The notes under the pieces are model-generated. The model was not told the DNA's origin. It was given only the letters and a program-made list of their open reading frames with translations, and searched no databases. The position numbers were made by a program, and so were the translations under genes. From Marinomonas rhodophyticola (GTDB taxonomy: Bacteria; Pseudomonadota; Gammaproteobacteria; Pseudomonadales; Marinomonadaceae), in contig NZ_JAPEUL010000007.1 in the NCBI RefSeq assembly GCF_026113935.1, positions 124,001-188,000 of the forward strand: a stretch of 64,000 nucleotides of DNA, read 5' to 3'. Below, in pieces: positions 18,812 to 28,701 of this stretch. Positions within the stretch are counted from its first letter, which is position 1. Each line of letters opens with the position of its first letter.

Positions 18812-20434
18812 ATGACCTTGAGACGTATCACCTTGAGACATTGCATTGCGCTTTGTTGCTGTCTTTTTGGGCTATTTTCCCTTTCTACTCATGCGGCTGA
18901 ACCGACTTCTTTGGATCCTTTGCTGGCAGAGTTGGGCGAAGCCAAAATCAAAGATATGGAGCCTATTCTAGTCAGAATCGAAGCCGTATCCGATGAAACC
19001 GTTCTACCGCTTTTGCGTACTTTATTAAACGGTAACTTGTATTACATCAAGGCAGAAAAAAAGGTCATTGGTGAATTCGAAACCAACGGCGAAACCTATT
19101 ACAAAGACGTATTTACTGATGAAATTAACGCTGGCATTAATAAGCGTGATGTTGAAAAAATCCGTGTGAACAATAACTTACGTGGCTATTTGCGTAATGC
19201 TATTGCCCGTATTCAGCTGACGTCCAAATCGCCAAGCGTTCGAGAAAGTGCAGTACGTTCCTTATTGTCTAATCTCGATCAAGATACAGTCGCGACGTTA
19301 GAGCGCTTGTATTCCAATGAAACCCATAAAAAAGTCAAAGAAGCTATGGCGTTAGCATTGGCAATGCATACCGCCTCGCAAACGCAATTGGCGCCGTCTA
19401 ATCGCATTGCGGCGATTGACACCCTGTCTACCAGCTTAGAAAGCGATGTACGAAATCTACTAACGCAATTGACTCGTGACGACAATGCCGCGGTGGTAAG
19501 TGCGGCAAATATTGCCTTAGAAAAAATTGCGCAACGGGTGAATCGTTTTGCCTTTGTCGATCAGTTATTTTTTGGTTTGAGTCTTGGTTCAGTATTGCTG
19601 TTAGCCTCTATTGGTTTGGCGATTACCTTTGGGGTGATGGGCGTGATCAATATGGCCCATGGCGAAATGATTATGCTGGGCGCTTACACGACCTACGTGG
19701 TGCAGTTAATCATGCCGAATTACATCGATTATTCGATTTGGGTGGCGATCCCAGCGGCCTTTTTGGTGTCTGGCTTGATGGGCGTATTGATTGAACGCTT
19801 AGTGATTTGCCGTTTGCATGGCCGACCACTAGAAACCTTGCTCGCGACCTTTGGTATCAGTCTGATTTTGCAGCAATTGGTGCGGACGATTTTCTCGCCG
19901 CTTAACCGTCAAGTGTCTACGCCTAGCTGGATGAGCGGTTCTTGGGAAATAAACCCTGTGCTGTCTTTAACGTGGAACCGTTTGTACATTCTGGCCTTTG
20001 CCTTGTTGGTGTTCATCGTCTTGGTGATTGTATTGAAGAAAACCTCTCTTGGTCTAAACGTGCGTGCGGTATCGCAAAATCGCAACATGGCCAAAGCCAT
20101 GGGGGTGAAAACCCATTGGGTGGATGCAATGACCTTCGGTCTGGGTTCTGGTATCGCGGGTATTGCCGGTGTGGCTTTGAGCCAATTAACCAACGTTGGG
20201 CCAAATTTAGGCCAGTCTTACATTATCGATTCTTTCATGGTGGTGGTGTTTGGTGGCGTTGGTAACTTGCTGGGCACTTTGGTAGCAGCCTTTACTTTGG
20301 GTATCGCGACGAAGTTTCTTGAACCAACTACGGGCGCGGTTCTCGCAGCGATTCTGGTGTTGGTGTTTATTATTCTCTTTATCCAAAAACGTCCTAAGGG
20401 ACTCTTTCCACAAAAAGGGAGGGCGGCAGAATGA
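18812..20434 (+). CDS. urtB: Urea ABC transporter permease UrtB
   Basis: Branched-chain amino-acid-type permease, 540 residues. A signal-like segment (CIALCCCLFGLFSLSTHA) precedes a periplasmic domain of about 230 residues. The LivH-like membrane domain then starts at FGLSLGSVLLLASIGLAITF and contains GVMGVINMAHGEMIMLGAYT. The long N-terminal extension is normal for UrtB. GGAG at 18807-18810 is only 1 base before the ATG at 18812 but 7 bases before an in-frame TTG at 18818 (Leu3), so translation may begin at the TTG. The gene end overlaps urtC by four bases. Confidence 0.95.
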   Translation: MTLRRITLRHCIALCCCLFGLFSLSTHAAEPTSLDPLLAELGEAKIKDMEPILVRIEAVSDETVLPLLRTLLNGNLYYIKAEKKVIGEFETNGETYYKDVFTDEINAGINKRDVEKIRVNNNLRGYLRNAIARIQLTSKSPSVRESAVRSLLSNLDQDTVATLERLYSNETHKKVKEAMALALAMHTASQTQLAPSNRIAAIDTLSTSLESDVRNLLTQLTRDDNAAVVSAANIALEKIAQRVNRFAFVDQLFFGLSLGSVLLLASIGLAITFGVMGVINMAHGEMIMLGAYTTYVVQLIMPNYIDYSIWVAIPAAFLVSGLMGVLIERLVICRLHGRPLETLLATFGISLILQQLVRTIFSPLNRQVSTPSWMSGSWEINPVLSLTWNRLYILAFALLVFIVLVIVLKKTSLGLNVRAVSQNRNMAKAMGVKTHWVDAMTFGLGSGIAGIAGVALSQLTNVGPNLGQSYIIDSFMVVVFGGVGNLLGTLVAAFTLGIATKFLEPTTGAVLAAILVLVFIILFIQKRPKGLFPQKGRAAE

Positions 20435-21564
20435 CACGTCTTACAGCTTGGTTTTCTGAAGGGCGCTCGACGGGCAAACACACTTTGCCATTTGTGGTGA
20501 TTTTATTAGGTGTGACGATTTTGGCGTCGGCCGCGAATCTGTTTTTACCCGCTGATTCGGCTTTCTATGTCAGCACTTACACCATTACTTTGCTGGGTAA
20601 ATATTTGTGCTACGCCATGTTGGCGTTAGCGGTGGATATTATTTGGGGATATTGCGGTATTTTGAGTTTAGGCCACGGGGCGTTTTTCGCCTTAGGCGGT
20701 TACGCGATGGGCATGTATTTAATGCGTCAAATCGGGGATCGCGGGGTGTACGGTAATCCTTTACTGCCTGACTTTATGGTGTTTTTGGATTGGAAAGAGT
20801 TGCCATGGTTTTGGTTGGGCATGGATCAGTTCTGGTTCGCTATGTTAATGGCGGTGCTGGTGCCAGGGTTGTTGGCTTTTGTGTTTGGTTGGTTGGCGTT
20901 TCGCTCTCGTGTTACCGGCGTGTATCTTTCCATCATGACGCAAGCCTTAACTTATGCCTTGTTGCTGGCGTTCTTCCGCAACGAAATGGGCTTTGGCGGC
21001 AACAATGGTCTGACCGATTTTAAAGAAATCCTTGGCTTTAATTTGCAAGCGGATAGCACACGCGTTGCGTTGTTTTTGATCACCGCGATTCTACTGGCGG
21101 TGATCTTCGTGGTCAGTCAGAAAATCTTGTCCTCTCGTCTCGGTAAGGTGGTGTTGGCGATTCGTGACTCGGAATCTCGCTCACGTTTTATTGGTTATCG
21201 TACCGATAGATACAAAGTGTGGCTGTTTGTTTATTCCGCTGTGATTGCTGGCATTGCAGGCGCCTTGTATGTACCACAAGTCGGCATTATCAACCCTGGC
21301 GAGTTTTCCCCTATCAACTCTATCGAGATGGTGATTTGGGTAGCGGTGGGTGGTCGTGGCACCTTGATTGGTGCGGTGATTGGGGCCTTATTGGTGAACT
21401 ACGCGAAAACCCGTTTTACCGCGATTATGCCTGATGCTTGGTTGTTCGCCTTGGGTGCCATGTTTGTGCTGGTGACCTTGTATTTACCAAAAGGCTTGAT
21501 GGGCTTGTATGGGCAGCTAAAGGCCAAGCGAAATACTGTTATGAATAAGGAGTCGCAAGCATGA
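20431..21564 (+). CDS. urtC: Urea ABC transporter permease UrtC
   Basis: LivM-type inner-membrane permease, 377 residues, pairing with UrtB. Visible features are LAVDIIWGYCGILSLGHGAF, the SRVTGVYLSIMTQALTYALL segment, and RFIGYRTDRYKVWLFVYSAV followed by IAGIAGALYVPQVGIINPGE. The start ATG overlaps the urtB stop (ATGA) and the end overlaps urtD by four bases. The tight coupling shows one transcript with fixed stoichiometry. Confidence 0.96.
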   Translation: MTRLTAWFSEGRSTGKHTLPFVVILLGVTILASAANLFLPADSAFYVSTYTITLLGKYLCYAMLALAVDIIWGYCGILSLGHGAFFALGGYAMGMYLMRQIGDRGVYGNPLLPDFMVFLDWKELPWFWLGMDQFWFAMLMAVLVPGLLAFVFGWLAFRSRVTGVYLSIMTQALTYALLLAFFRNEMGFGGNNGLTDFKEILGFNLQADSTRVALFLITAILLAVIFVVSQKILSSRLGKVVLAIRDSESRSRFIGYRTDRYKVWLFVYSAVIAGIAGALYVPQVGIINPGEFSPINSIEMVIWVAVGGRGTLIGAVIGALLVNYAKTRFTAIMPDAWLFALGAMFVLVTLYLPKGLMGLYGQLKAKRNTVMNKESQA

Positions 21565-22445
21565 GCACTTTAGATAGTACGCGTGAATTTTTCCGCCGTG
21601 ATCAGGTTTGGCCTTTTCTGGCGCCAGAACAAGCCGCTGTTAATGTCGACAATCAGGTGATTCTGTATGTAGAAGGTTTGAATCTGAGCTTCGATGGCTT
21701 TAAGGCTTTAAATAATCTCAACCTTTATGTGAACGATGGCGAATTACGTTGTTTGATCGGTGCCAATGGTGCGGGCAAAACCACCTTGATGGATGTGATT
21801 ACCGGTAAAACTCAGTGTGATTCCGGCACAGTGTTCTTTGGGCAAAACCACAACTTATTGAACAAAGACGAAGCCGAAATTGCTCAGCTTGGCATCGGTC
21901 GTAAATTTCAAAAGCCAACCGTATTTGAAGAGCAAACCGTGTTCGACAATTTGGAGTTGTCCCTTAAAACCGACAAGCGCGTTTTGCCGACCTTGTTCTC
22001 GCGTTTAACACCGACACAAATCGACCGCATTGATGAGGTATTAAAAACCATAGGTTTGGCTAAGCATAGATTCATGCTGGCGGGTGCCTTGTCTCACGGT
22101 CAAAAACAATGGTTAGAAATCGGCATGCTGCTCGCGGCCGATCCAAGGCTGTTATTGATCGATGAACCCGTGGCGGGCATGACAGCACAAGAAACCGAAC
22201 GTACGGCGGAGTTGTTAACGTCTTTAGCTGGAGAGCGAACGGTGATTGTCGTGGAACACGATATGGAGTTTGTGCGCAGCATTGCGCGCACGGTAACGGT
22301 ATTGCACCAAGGTTCTGTGTTGGCCGAAGGCACGATGGATCAGATACAAAGTAATAAAGACGTGATTGAAGTGTACCTTGGTGAAGAAGCCGCAAGCGAG
22401 AAAGCGCAAACAAGAACCAAAGCGCAAAAAGGAGCGTCAGAATGA
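21561..22445 (+). CDS. urtD: Urea ABC transporter ATPase UrtD
   Basis: LivG-like ATPase subunit, 294 residues. Walker A is GANGAGKTT, the signature LSHGQKQWLEIGMLLA (with the LSHGQ variant usual in UrtD) and Walker B LLLIDEPVAGMT, followed by IVVEHDMEFVRSIA. An N-terminal extension of about 40 residues precedes the ABC domain. It overlaps both neighbouring genes by four bases. Confidence 0.95.
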   Translation: MSTLDSTREFFRRDQVWPFLAPEQAAVNVDNQVILYVEGLNLSFDGFKALNNLNLYVNDGELRCLIGANGAGKTTLMDVITGKTQCDSGTVFFGQNHNLLNKDEAEIAQLGIGRKFQKPTVFEEQTVFDNLELSLKTDKRVLPTLFSRLTPTQIDRIDEVLKTIGLAKHRFMLAGALSHGQKQWLEIGMLLAADPRLLLIDEPVAGMTAQETERTAELLTSLAGERTVIVVEHDMEFVRSIARTVTVLHQGSVLAEGTMDQIQSNKDVIEVYLGEEAASEKAQTRTKAQKGASE

Positions 22446-23149
22446 TTTCAATTAACAAGGTTGATCAACTTTACGGTGGCACGCAAATTCTTTGGGGCTT
22501 GGATTTAGAGATAGTCCCTGGCTCCATTACTTGCATCATGGGACGCAACGGTGTGGGTAAAACCACCTTGCTAAAAGCCATCATGGGCTTATTGCCGATC
22601 ACAAAAGGCGAGATCACCATGGAAGGCGACGTACTGAATAAACAAAGCGCTGAAAAACGTGCGTATTCGGGAATTGGCTACGTTCCCCAAGGGCGAGACA
22701 TTTTCCCCATGCTCACCGTGGAAGAAAATTTGCGCATTGGTTTGCCAGTGCGAAGTAAACGTACCAAAGACAGTCCGAAAGAAATCCCAGAGAAAATCTT
22801 CGAACTTTTCCCTGTATTGAAAGACATGTTGCATCGTCGTGGTGGTGATTTATCTGGCGGGCAGCAACAGCAGCTTGCGATCGGCCGTGCCTTGGTATTA
22901 GAACCAAAAGTCTTGATTTTGGACGAGCCAAACGAAGGCATTCAGCCCAACATTGTTAAACAGATCGGCGATGTGATTTTAAAGCTGAACGAAGAAGAAG
23001 GTTTGACCGTTATCTTGGTGGAACAAAAGCTCGGTTTCGCCCGTCGTGTGGGTAAAGAATTTCGTTTGATGGAAAAGGGACGCATTGTGGCGGCGGATAA
23101 AATGGAGAACCTTAACGACACGCTGATAAAACAATACTTGGCGGTCTGA
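22442..23149 (+). CDS. urtE: Urea ABC transporter ATPase UrtE
   Basis: LivF-like ATPase subunit, 235 residues. Walker A is GRNGVGKTT, followed by GYVPQGRDIFPMLTVEENL, the signature LSGGQQQQLAIGRAL and Walker B VLILDEPNEGIQPN, with VEQKLGFAR as the H-loop variant typical of UrtE. It is the last gene of the urt operon. A 200-base leader with strong secondary structure separates it from ureD. Confidence 0.96.
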   Translation: MISINKVDQLYGGTQILWGLDLEIVPGSITCIMGRNGVGKTTLLKAIMGLLPITKGEITMEGDVLNKQSAEKRAYSGIGYVPQGRDIFPMLTVEENLRIGLPVRSKRTKDSPKEIPEKIFELFPVLKDMLHRRGGDLSGGQQQQLAIGRALVLEPKVLILDEPNEGIQPNIVKQIGDVILKLNEEEGLTVILVEQKLGFARRVGKEFRLMEKGRIVAADKMENLNDTLIKQYLAV

Positions 23150-23206
23150 TTTTTGCATTCGCTCAATGCGCAGAGTTGTTTGGCAAAACAAAATTTTAAT
23201 CCAGTA

Positions 23207-23270
23207 GACCAGCCGTCAGGATGACGGTAAAGGCCCAACCGGCACAGGGATGTGCCGTATGGGCCAGGTC
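23207..23270 (+). promoter_or_regulatory. Branched multi-hairpin leader with GGA loops upstream of ureD
   Basis: An outer stem GACC (23207-23210)/GGTC (23267-23270) closes two hairpins. The first is CCGTCA-GGA-TGACGG (23213-23227). The second is GGCCCA...TGGGCC (23232-23265), which contains GGCACA-GGGA-TGTGCC. Both loops show GGA; the second contains ACAGGGATGT, a full match to the core of the published CsrA SELEX consensus (ACARGGAUGU). A third AGGATG follows at 23273. A CsrA/RsmA-controlled or otherwise structured urease leader is the inference; a dispersed palindromic repeat is the alternative. Confidence 0.5.
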
Positions 23271-23352
23271 GGAGGATGAATTTTGTTGGAGCCACTATAC
23301 AACCAAGAAAACAATGTCTGTCGCCATGTGTGAAGACGCTTATAGGGCATCA

Positions 23353-24273
23353 ATGAATAATAAACATAATCTTGCTTTGGCAGAACAATACGACCAAAAG
23401 CCGCTGCCAGAAACAAACATGCCAGTGACGGGACAAGCTTCACACTGGCATGCGTTTCTGACCTTAGGCTTTTGTCAAACCACTCGCGGTACCGTGTTGA
23501 AAACCTGCGATCACAAAGGGCCTTTGTACGTACAAAAGCCTTTTTATCCTGAAGGTCGAGACACGGCGCACGTGTATTTATTGCATCCACCGGGCGGATT
23601 GGTGTCGGGTGATCGCCTCACGATTACGGCAAACTTAGCCGAAAATACTCACGTTTTAATCACTACGCCAGGAGCTGGTCGTGTCTATCGTGCTCGTAAA
23701 GACAAGACTCTACAGCATCAAATTACCCAGTTGAACGTCGCTGAAAACAGCTTAATGGAATGGTTACCGCAAGAAACCATTCTTTATCCGAATGCCCATA
23801 CTCGCCTTGAAAACTGCATTGACCTTGCGGATAACGCTAAGTTCATTGGTTGGGAAATCACTTGCTTTGGTTTGCCAGCCAATAAAGAAGATTTTGGCGA
23901 AGGCCACGCAGAGCAAGGCTTTCAGATCCGTCAGAACGGTCGTCTTAAAGTACGAGAACGCTTGGTGATAGACGATAACAGCCGAGCCATTTTTACCGCC
24001 AAAGCCGGACTGGATGGCAAGCCAATCAATGGTTTGATGATCGCTGGGCCGTTTGATTCAGCCAATCAGGACGATTTGATCGATTCTTTACGTCAGCATT
24101 GTACCCAACATGGGTCACTAAGTGGCGTAAGCATGGTCGGCGAGTACATCTTAGTTCGTAGCCTTCATGATGATTCAGAACAAGTAAAACAGCTATTTAT
24201 TCAGTGCTGGCGCGATATTCGTCCCGCATTAATCAACAAAGAATCCAATGAACCGAGAATTTGGTCGACCTAA
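23353..24273 (+). CDS. ureD: Urease accessory protein UreD
   Basis: Urease maturation chaperone that acts with UreF and UreG on the apo-urease, about 306 residues from this start. Family segments are TTRGTVLKTCDHKGPLYVQK, PFYPEGRDTAHVYLLHPPGG and LVSGDRLTITANL. The frame stays open upstream to an ATG at 23221, but that ATG sits in the first leader hairpin and has no spaced ribosome site. ATG 23353 has GGG five bases upstream and gives MNNKHNLALAEQYD, so I prefer it. First gene of the urease cluster. Confidence 0.9.
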   Translation: MNNKHNLALAEQYDQKPLPETNMPVTGQASHWHAFLTLGFCQTTRGTVLKTCDHKGPLYVQKPFYPEGRDTAHVYLLHPPGGLVSGDRLTITANLAENTHVLITTPGAGRVYRARKDKTLQHQITQLNVAENSLMEWLPQETILYPNAHTRLENCIDLADNAKFIGWEITCFGLPANKEDFGEGHAEQGFQIRQNGRLKVRERLVIDDNSRAIFTAKAGLDGKPINGLMIAGPFDSANQDDLIDSLRQHCTQHGSLSGVSMVGEYILVRSLHDDSEQVKQLFIQCWRDIRPALINKESNEPRIWST

Positions 24274-24344
24274 AACGGGGCGTGTGATCCATTTTGGTTC
24301 ATATAAATCTATTTAAGAGTGACATGAAGAGGCATTAAATAAAA

Positions 24345-24647
24345 ATGGAACTACTCCCAAGAGAAAAAGACAAGCTGCTGGTATTTACCGCCGCCTTGCT
24401 TGCCGAACGTCGTTTGAATCGCGGTCTTAAATTGAATTACCCCGAAGCCATGGCGTACATCACCATGGAAATTATCGAGGGCGCTCGCGATGGTAAAACC
24501 GTGGCGGAGTTGATGGCTTATGGCAAAACGGTATTAAGCGCGGAACAAGTGATGGATGGCGTAGTGGAGTTAATCCATGAAGTGCAGGTGGAAGCGACGT
24601 TTCCTGATGGGACTAAGCTAGTCACTGTTCATAATCCCATTAATTAA
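24345..24647 (+). CDS. ureA: Urease gamma subunit UreA
   Basis: Small structural subunit of urease, 100 residues, the usual length for separate UreA. It reads [20 protein letters not shown], then [14 protein letters not shown] and ends [15 protein letters not shown], all canonical. It is followed after 54 bases by ureB. It forms the (alpha-beta-gamma)3 enzyme with UreB and UreC. Confidence 0.98.
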   Translation: MELLPREKDKLLVFTAALLAERRLNRGLKLNYPEAMAYITMEIIEGARDGKTVAELMAYGKTVLSAEQVMDGVVELIHEVQVEATFPDGTKLVTVHNPIN

Positions 24648-24701
24648 TGACTACTCGTTACGTCATTAAAAGTATGTGTTCTTGTTTAAAAGGAAAACAT
24701 C

Positions 24702-25019
24702 ATGATTCCAGGTGAAATACAGGTTGCCGCGGGTGATATTGAACTCAATGTGGGCCGCAAAACGGTGAAAGTTCGTGTCGAAAATACCGGTGATCGTCCT
24801 GTGCAAATTGGCTCCCATTATCATTTTTACGAAGTGAATCCTGCTTTGTCTTTTGATCGTGCAGTGACGAAAGGCTTTCGTTTGAATATCGCGTCTGGCA
24901 CCGCGGTGCGTTTTGAACTCGGCCAAGGCCGAGAAGTGGAGTTGGTCGAATACGCGGGCACGAAAACCATTTATGGCTTCCGTGGTGACGTCATGGGCAC
25001 ATTGGCTGGAGCAGAATAA
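24702..25019 (+). CDS. ureB: Urease beta subunit UreB
   Basis: Structural subunit of 105 residues. [20 protein letters not shown], then [20 protein letters not shown] and [16 protein letters not shown] are canonical UreB. The stop codon overlaps the ureC start (TAATG at 25017-25021), so the two are translationally coupled. Confidence 0.98.
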   Translation: MIPGEIQVAAGDIELNVGRKTVKVRVENTGDRPVQIGSHYHFYEVNPALSFDRAVTKGFRLNIASGTAVRFELGQGREVELVEYAGTKTIYGFRGDVMGTLAGAE

Positions 25020-26726
25020 TGGCGACGATGGACAGACAAAGTTACGCGCAAATGTTCGGTCCAACCACGGGCGACCGCGTGCGTTTAGGCGATACCGATA
25101 TTTGGATTCAGGTGGAAAAAGATTTCACCGTGTATGGCGACGAAGTGAAATTCGGCGGCGGCAAGGTCATACGCGACGGTATGGGACAAAGCCAAGTGAC
25201 CAATGATGTTGCTGTAGATTTGGTGATTACCAATGCCTTGGTGTTGGATCATTGGGGCATTGTGAAGGGCGACGTTGGCATCAAAGACGGCCGCATTTTT
25301 AAAGTCGGCAAAGCGGGCAACCCAGATGTGCAAGATAACGTCGATATTGTGGTTGGGCCGGGAACAGAAGTGATCGCTGGCGAAGGGTCTATTTTGACTG
25401 CGGGGGGCATTGATGCGCACATTCACTTTATTTGTCCGCAGCAAATTGAAGAGGCTTTGACCTCTGGCGTCACCACCATGATTGGCGGTGGTACAGGGCC
25501 TGCAACAGGAACCAAAGCGACCACTTGTACACCTGGGCCTTGGTATCTTGGCAAGATGTTACAAGCCACCGACAGCATGCCGATGAACTTGGGCTTTTTG
25601 GGCAAAGGCAACGCCAGTCTGCCAGAAGCCTTAGAAGAACAGCTAGAGGCGGGCGCTTGTGGTCTGAAACTGCACGAAGATTGGGGTACCACGCCCGCGT
25701 CGATTGATTGTTGTTTGAGTGTCGCGGAAAAATACGACGTACAAGTGGCGATTCACACCGATACCTTGAATGAATCCGGCTTTGTCGATAGCACCATTGA
25801 TGCCTTTAAAGATCGCGTAATTCACACCTACCATACCGAAGGCGCGGGCGGCGGTCATGCGCCGGATATTATTCGTGCGGCGGGTAATCCGAATGTTTTA
25901 CCATCGTCGACTAATCCAACGCGCCCTTATACTCGCAACACGGTAGACGAGCATTTAGACATGCTGATGGTGTGTCACCATTTGGACAGCAATATTCCAG
26001 AAGACGTGGCCTTTGCCGATTCGCGTATTCGCAAAGAAACCATTGCTGCGGAAGACATTCTTCATGATCGTGGCGCGTTCAGTATGATTTCGTCCGATTC
26101 CCAAGCCATGGGGCGAGTAGGCGAAGTCGTGACGCGTACGTGGCAAACGGCTCACAAGATGAAGCAGCAGTTTGGCTTATTGCCAGAAGACCAAGAGCTT
26201 GGTGCGGACAACTTTCGGAGCTCGTCGCTACATTGCCAAGTACACCATTAACCCAGCGATTGCCCATGGAATTAGTCATGAAGTGGGTTCGATTGAACCA
26301 GGCAAACTGGCGGATTTGGTGTTGTGGAAGCCCGCCTTTTTTGCGGTGAAGCCTTCGATGATTATCAAGGGTGGCATGATCGCCAGCGCGCCAATGGGTG
26401 ACCCAAATGCCTCTATTCCGACACCTCAGCCAGTGCATTATCGTCCTATGTTTGGTTCGTTCGGTAAGGCTGCTGCGGCGACGTCTGTGACCTTTGTTTC
26501 TCAGGCAGCACTGAACAATGGCCTGAAAGAATCACTCGGTTTGGATCGTACTTTGGTGGCCTGTAAAAACACACGCAATATTTCCAAGCTTGACATGATT
26601 CACAACGACTGGCTGCCGAACATTACCGTCGATCCGCAAACCTATGAAGTGCGCGCCGATGGCGAATTATTAACTTGTGAGCCTGCGGAAGTCTTGCCCT
26701 TGGCTCAGCTTTATACTCTCTTTTAG
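25019..26726 (+). CDS. ureC: Urease alpha (catalytic) subunit UreC (frame broken at ~26217)
   Basis: Nickel-containing catalytic subunit, about 568 residues once the frame is restored. It shows nickel ligands H134 and H136 (DAHIHFICP), the carbamylated lysine K217 (GLKLHEDWG), H246 ([12 protein letters not shown]), the [15 protein letters not shown] loop, the flap histidine in MVCHHLD and the metal Asp in [15 protein letters not shown]. All catalytic residues precede the break. At GADNF-R the frame slips, and [20 protein letters not shown] resumes in the next frame; one extra G at 26217-26218 (TTTCGGAGCTCG against TTTCGAGCTCG) explains it. A functional gene with a sequencing error is the likely state, because the rest of the cluster is intact. 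Confidence 0.95.
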
Positions 26727-26750
26727 AGACGTTTATTTTAGGAACATACC

Positions 26751-27194
26751 ATGCTAGATATTTACGAAAGATTAGGCACCCATTGTCACGACCCAGTCCA
26801 CACCACAGTAACCTTAACTCACGAACAGCGTGATCGTGGGCGTTTGAAACTGATAGGTGACAATAACGAAGAAGTTCGCGTTTTCCTTGAGCGTGGTAAA
26901 CCGCTGTTAGTCGGTGAATTTTTGAAATCGGAATGCGGCAAGATAGTGCAAGTGAATGGCGCGGTGGAAGACGTGGCTCATGCTAGCTGTGAAGATTGGG
27001 AAGCTTTTTCCAAAGCCTGTTACCACTTGGGCAATCGCCACACCAAAATTCAAATTGGCGAACGCTGGCTGCGCATCAAGCCTGACCATGTATTAGAAGA
27101 CATGCTGCACATGCTTGGCTTGATTGTCACTCATGAAGAAGCCGTGTTCGTCCCAGAATCTGGAGCTTACAGTCATGGACATAGCCACCACTGA
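26751..27194 (+). CDS. ureE: Urease accessory protein UreE (nickel chaperone)
   Basis: A 147-residue nickel-binding metallochaperone that delivers Ni to the urease centre. It opens MLDIYERLGTHCHD, has the conserved GNRHTKIQI segment with a metal-binding His, and ends in a short histidine tail (HGHSHH). The C terminus overlaps the start of ureF by 20 bases. Confidence 0.95.
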   Translation: MLDIYERLGTHCHDPVHTTVTLTHEQRDRGRLKLIGDNNEEVRVFLERGKPLLVGEFLKSECGKIVQVNGAVEDVAHASCEDWEAFSKACYHLGNRHTKIQIGERWLRIKPDHVLEDMLHMLGLIVTHEEAVFVPESGAYSHGHSHH

Positions 27195-27852
27195 CATCAG
27201 CTTATTACGGTTTTTGCAATTAAGCAGCGTCGCTTTGCCCGTAGGTGGTTTTGCCTTTTCCCAAGGCATGGAATACGCCATTGATCAAGGCTGGGTGAAA
27301 AACAAAGCCGAGGTATCCGATTGGATTGGTTTACAGCTGCAGCAATCTGTGGCGCGAATCGACTTGCCCGTATTGCAGCGTTGCATGGTGGCGGCAAAAC
27401 TCAATGATGCCGAGCGACTGTTTGAGCTAAATGACTTGGTTTTGGCCTGCCGAGAAACCAAAGAGCTGCGTTTAAACGACACCGCCATGGGTGAAGCCTT
27501 GTTTCGTTTAATGGGCAGTTTGCAAATAGACACGCCGTTTAAGCGTTTAGATGAAATGAGTTTTGTCACCTTGTTTGCCATTGCTGCGAGTCATTGGAAC
27601 CTGAAAGCGGATCTTGCGTCGTTGGGCTTTGCTTGGTCTTGGTTAGAAAATCAAATCGCCGCCGCGACCAAGCTAGTTCCCCTTGGGCAAACCCAAGCAC
27701 AAGAATTGTTAGGGGAATTACAGACAGACATTCGACAGGCCATTGTCTTGTCGTTAACGATTGAGGAAGACCGCATTGGCGCTGGGTTACCTGCTATTGC
27801 CATTGCCAGTGCTCAGCACGAAACACAATATTCGCGGCTGTTTCGGTCTTAG
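27175..27852 (+). CDS. ureF: Urease accessory protein UreF
   Basis: About 225 residues, part of the UreDFG maturation complex, where it gates UreG GTPase activity. It shows the canonical opening SLLRFLQLSSVALPVGGFAF followed by SQGMEYAIDQGWV. GGAG at 27162-27165 lies nine bases before ATG 27175. The longer open frame from 27124 would overlap ureE heavily and lacks a better site. Confidence 0.95.
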   Translation: MDIATTDISLLRFLQLSSVALPVGGFAFSQGMEYAIDQGWVKNKAEVSDWIGLQLQQSVARIDLPVLQRCMVAAKLNDAERLFELNDLVLACRETKELRLNDTAMGEALFRLMGSLQIDTPFKRLDEMSFVTLFAIAASHWNLKADLASLGFAWSWLENQIAAATKLVPLGQTQAQELLGELQTDIRQAIVLSLTIEEDRIGAGLPAIAIASAQHETQYSRLFRS

Positions 27853-27899
27853 GTGAAGCGGTCAATTTAGACTTATCAACCCTAACGAGGGATTGGGTT

Positions 27900-27977
27900 T
27901 TGTAGGTCGCGGCTTTAGCCCGACAAGACGTGAAGTGTTGTGGTGAGTTTTTTGTCGGCATAAATGCCGACCTACAA
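27900..27977. repeat. Dispersed palindromic repeat, copy 1
   Basis: 78 bp with perfect 10-bp terminal inverted repeats (TTGTAGGTCG / CGACCTACAA). Inner hairpins are GGCTTTAGCC in the left arm and GTCGGCATAAATGCCGAC in the right arm. A closely related 80-bp copy lies at 34317-34396. It separates ureF from ureG. The form is that of a REP/MITE-like non-coding element, and it could also act as an RNA hairpin within the ure transcript. Confidence 0.8.
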
Positions 27978-28028
27978 GTGATTGGTCTAACCATAAGATT
28001 TCTAATGTATTTTTAAAAGGAACCTAGT

Positions 28029-28670
28029 ATGAAAAAACAAACGTTACGAATTGGTGTGGGTGGTCCAGTAGGATCAGGTAAAACGGCGTTGCTGCGTTCT
28101 TTATGCAGCGCGATGCGCGATCATTACAACATTGCCGTAGTGACCAATGATATTTACACCCAAGAAGACGCGAAGTTCTTAACTCAGCATGAAGCCTTGG
28201 ATGCGGATCGTATTATCGGTGTCGAGACCGGCGGTTGCCCACATACGGCGATTCGTGAAGATGCATCGATGAACCTAGCGGCAATTGATCAATTATTAGA
28301 ACGTCATGGTGCCTTGGATCTGGTGTTTGTAGAAAGTGGTGGCGATAACTTAAGTGCGACTTTTAGTCCTGAATTGTCGGATTTGACTCTCTATGTGATT
28401 GACGTGTCTGCAGGGGATAAGATTCCTCGTAAAGGTGGCCCAGGTATTACCAAATCCGATTTGTTGATTATTAACAAAACCGACTTAGCCCCTTTGGTTG
28501 GTGCTTCTTTAGATATCATGGCACATGATGCCAAGATTCAACGGGGCGAGCGTCCGTTTATTTTTTCGAATCTTAAAAAAGCCCAAGGCTTGGACGACAT
28601 CATTAAATTTATTGTGTCGGAAGGCATGTTGGAAGCAAAAGAGTTACCAGCGGCGAAAGCGGTTGTTTAG
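28029..28670 (+). CDS. ureG: Urease accessory GTPase UreG
   Basis: SIMIBI-class GTPase, 213 residues, that powers nickel insertion. It has the P-loop GPVGSGKT (residues 12-19), the nickel-binding [18 protein letters not shown] segment with the CPH motif, [15 protein letters not shown] and the guanine-specificity motif NKTD. It follows the palindromic repeat and has AAAGGAA upstream of ATG 28029. Confidence 0.97.
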   Translation: MKKQTLRIGVGGPVGSGKTALLRSLCSAMRDHYNIAVVTNDIYTQEDAKFLTQHEALDADRIIGVETGGCPHTAIREDASMNLAAIDQLLERHGALDLVFVESGGDNLSATFSPELSDLTLYVIDVSAGDKIPRKGGPGITKSDLLIINKTDLAPLVGASLDIMAHDAKIQRGERPFIFSNLKKAQGLDDIIKFIVSEGMLEAKELPAAKAVV

Positions 28671-28701
28671 TTCAGATTGATTCAGTATTTGGAGAAAGAT
28701 T

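Noticed and set aside
23221..23352. Upstream extension of ureD to ATG 23221
   Set aside because: The ATG lies within the first hairpin of the leader with no spaced ribosome site, and the extra 44 residues do not look like UreD.
25019..26726. Reading ureC as two separate genes
   Set aside because: The two frames join into one continuous canonical UreC with a single-base indel at residue 400; the second part has no start signal of its own.
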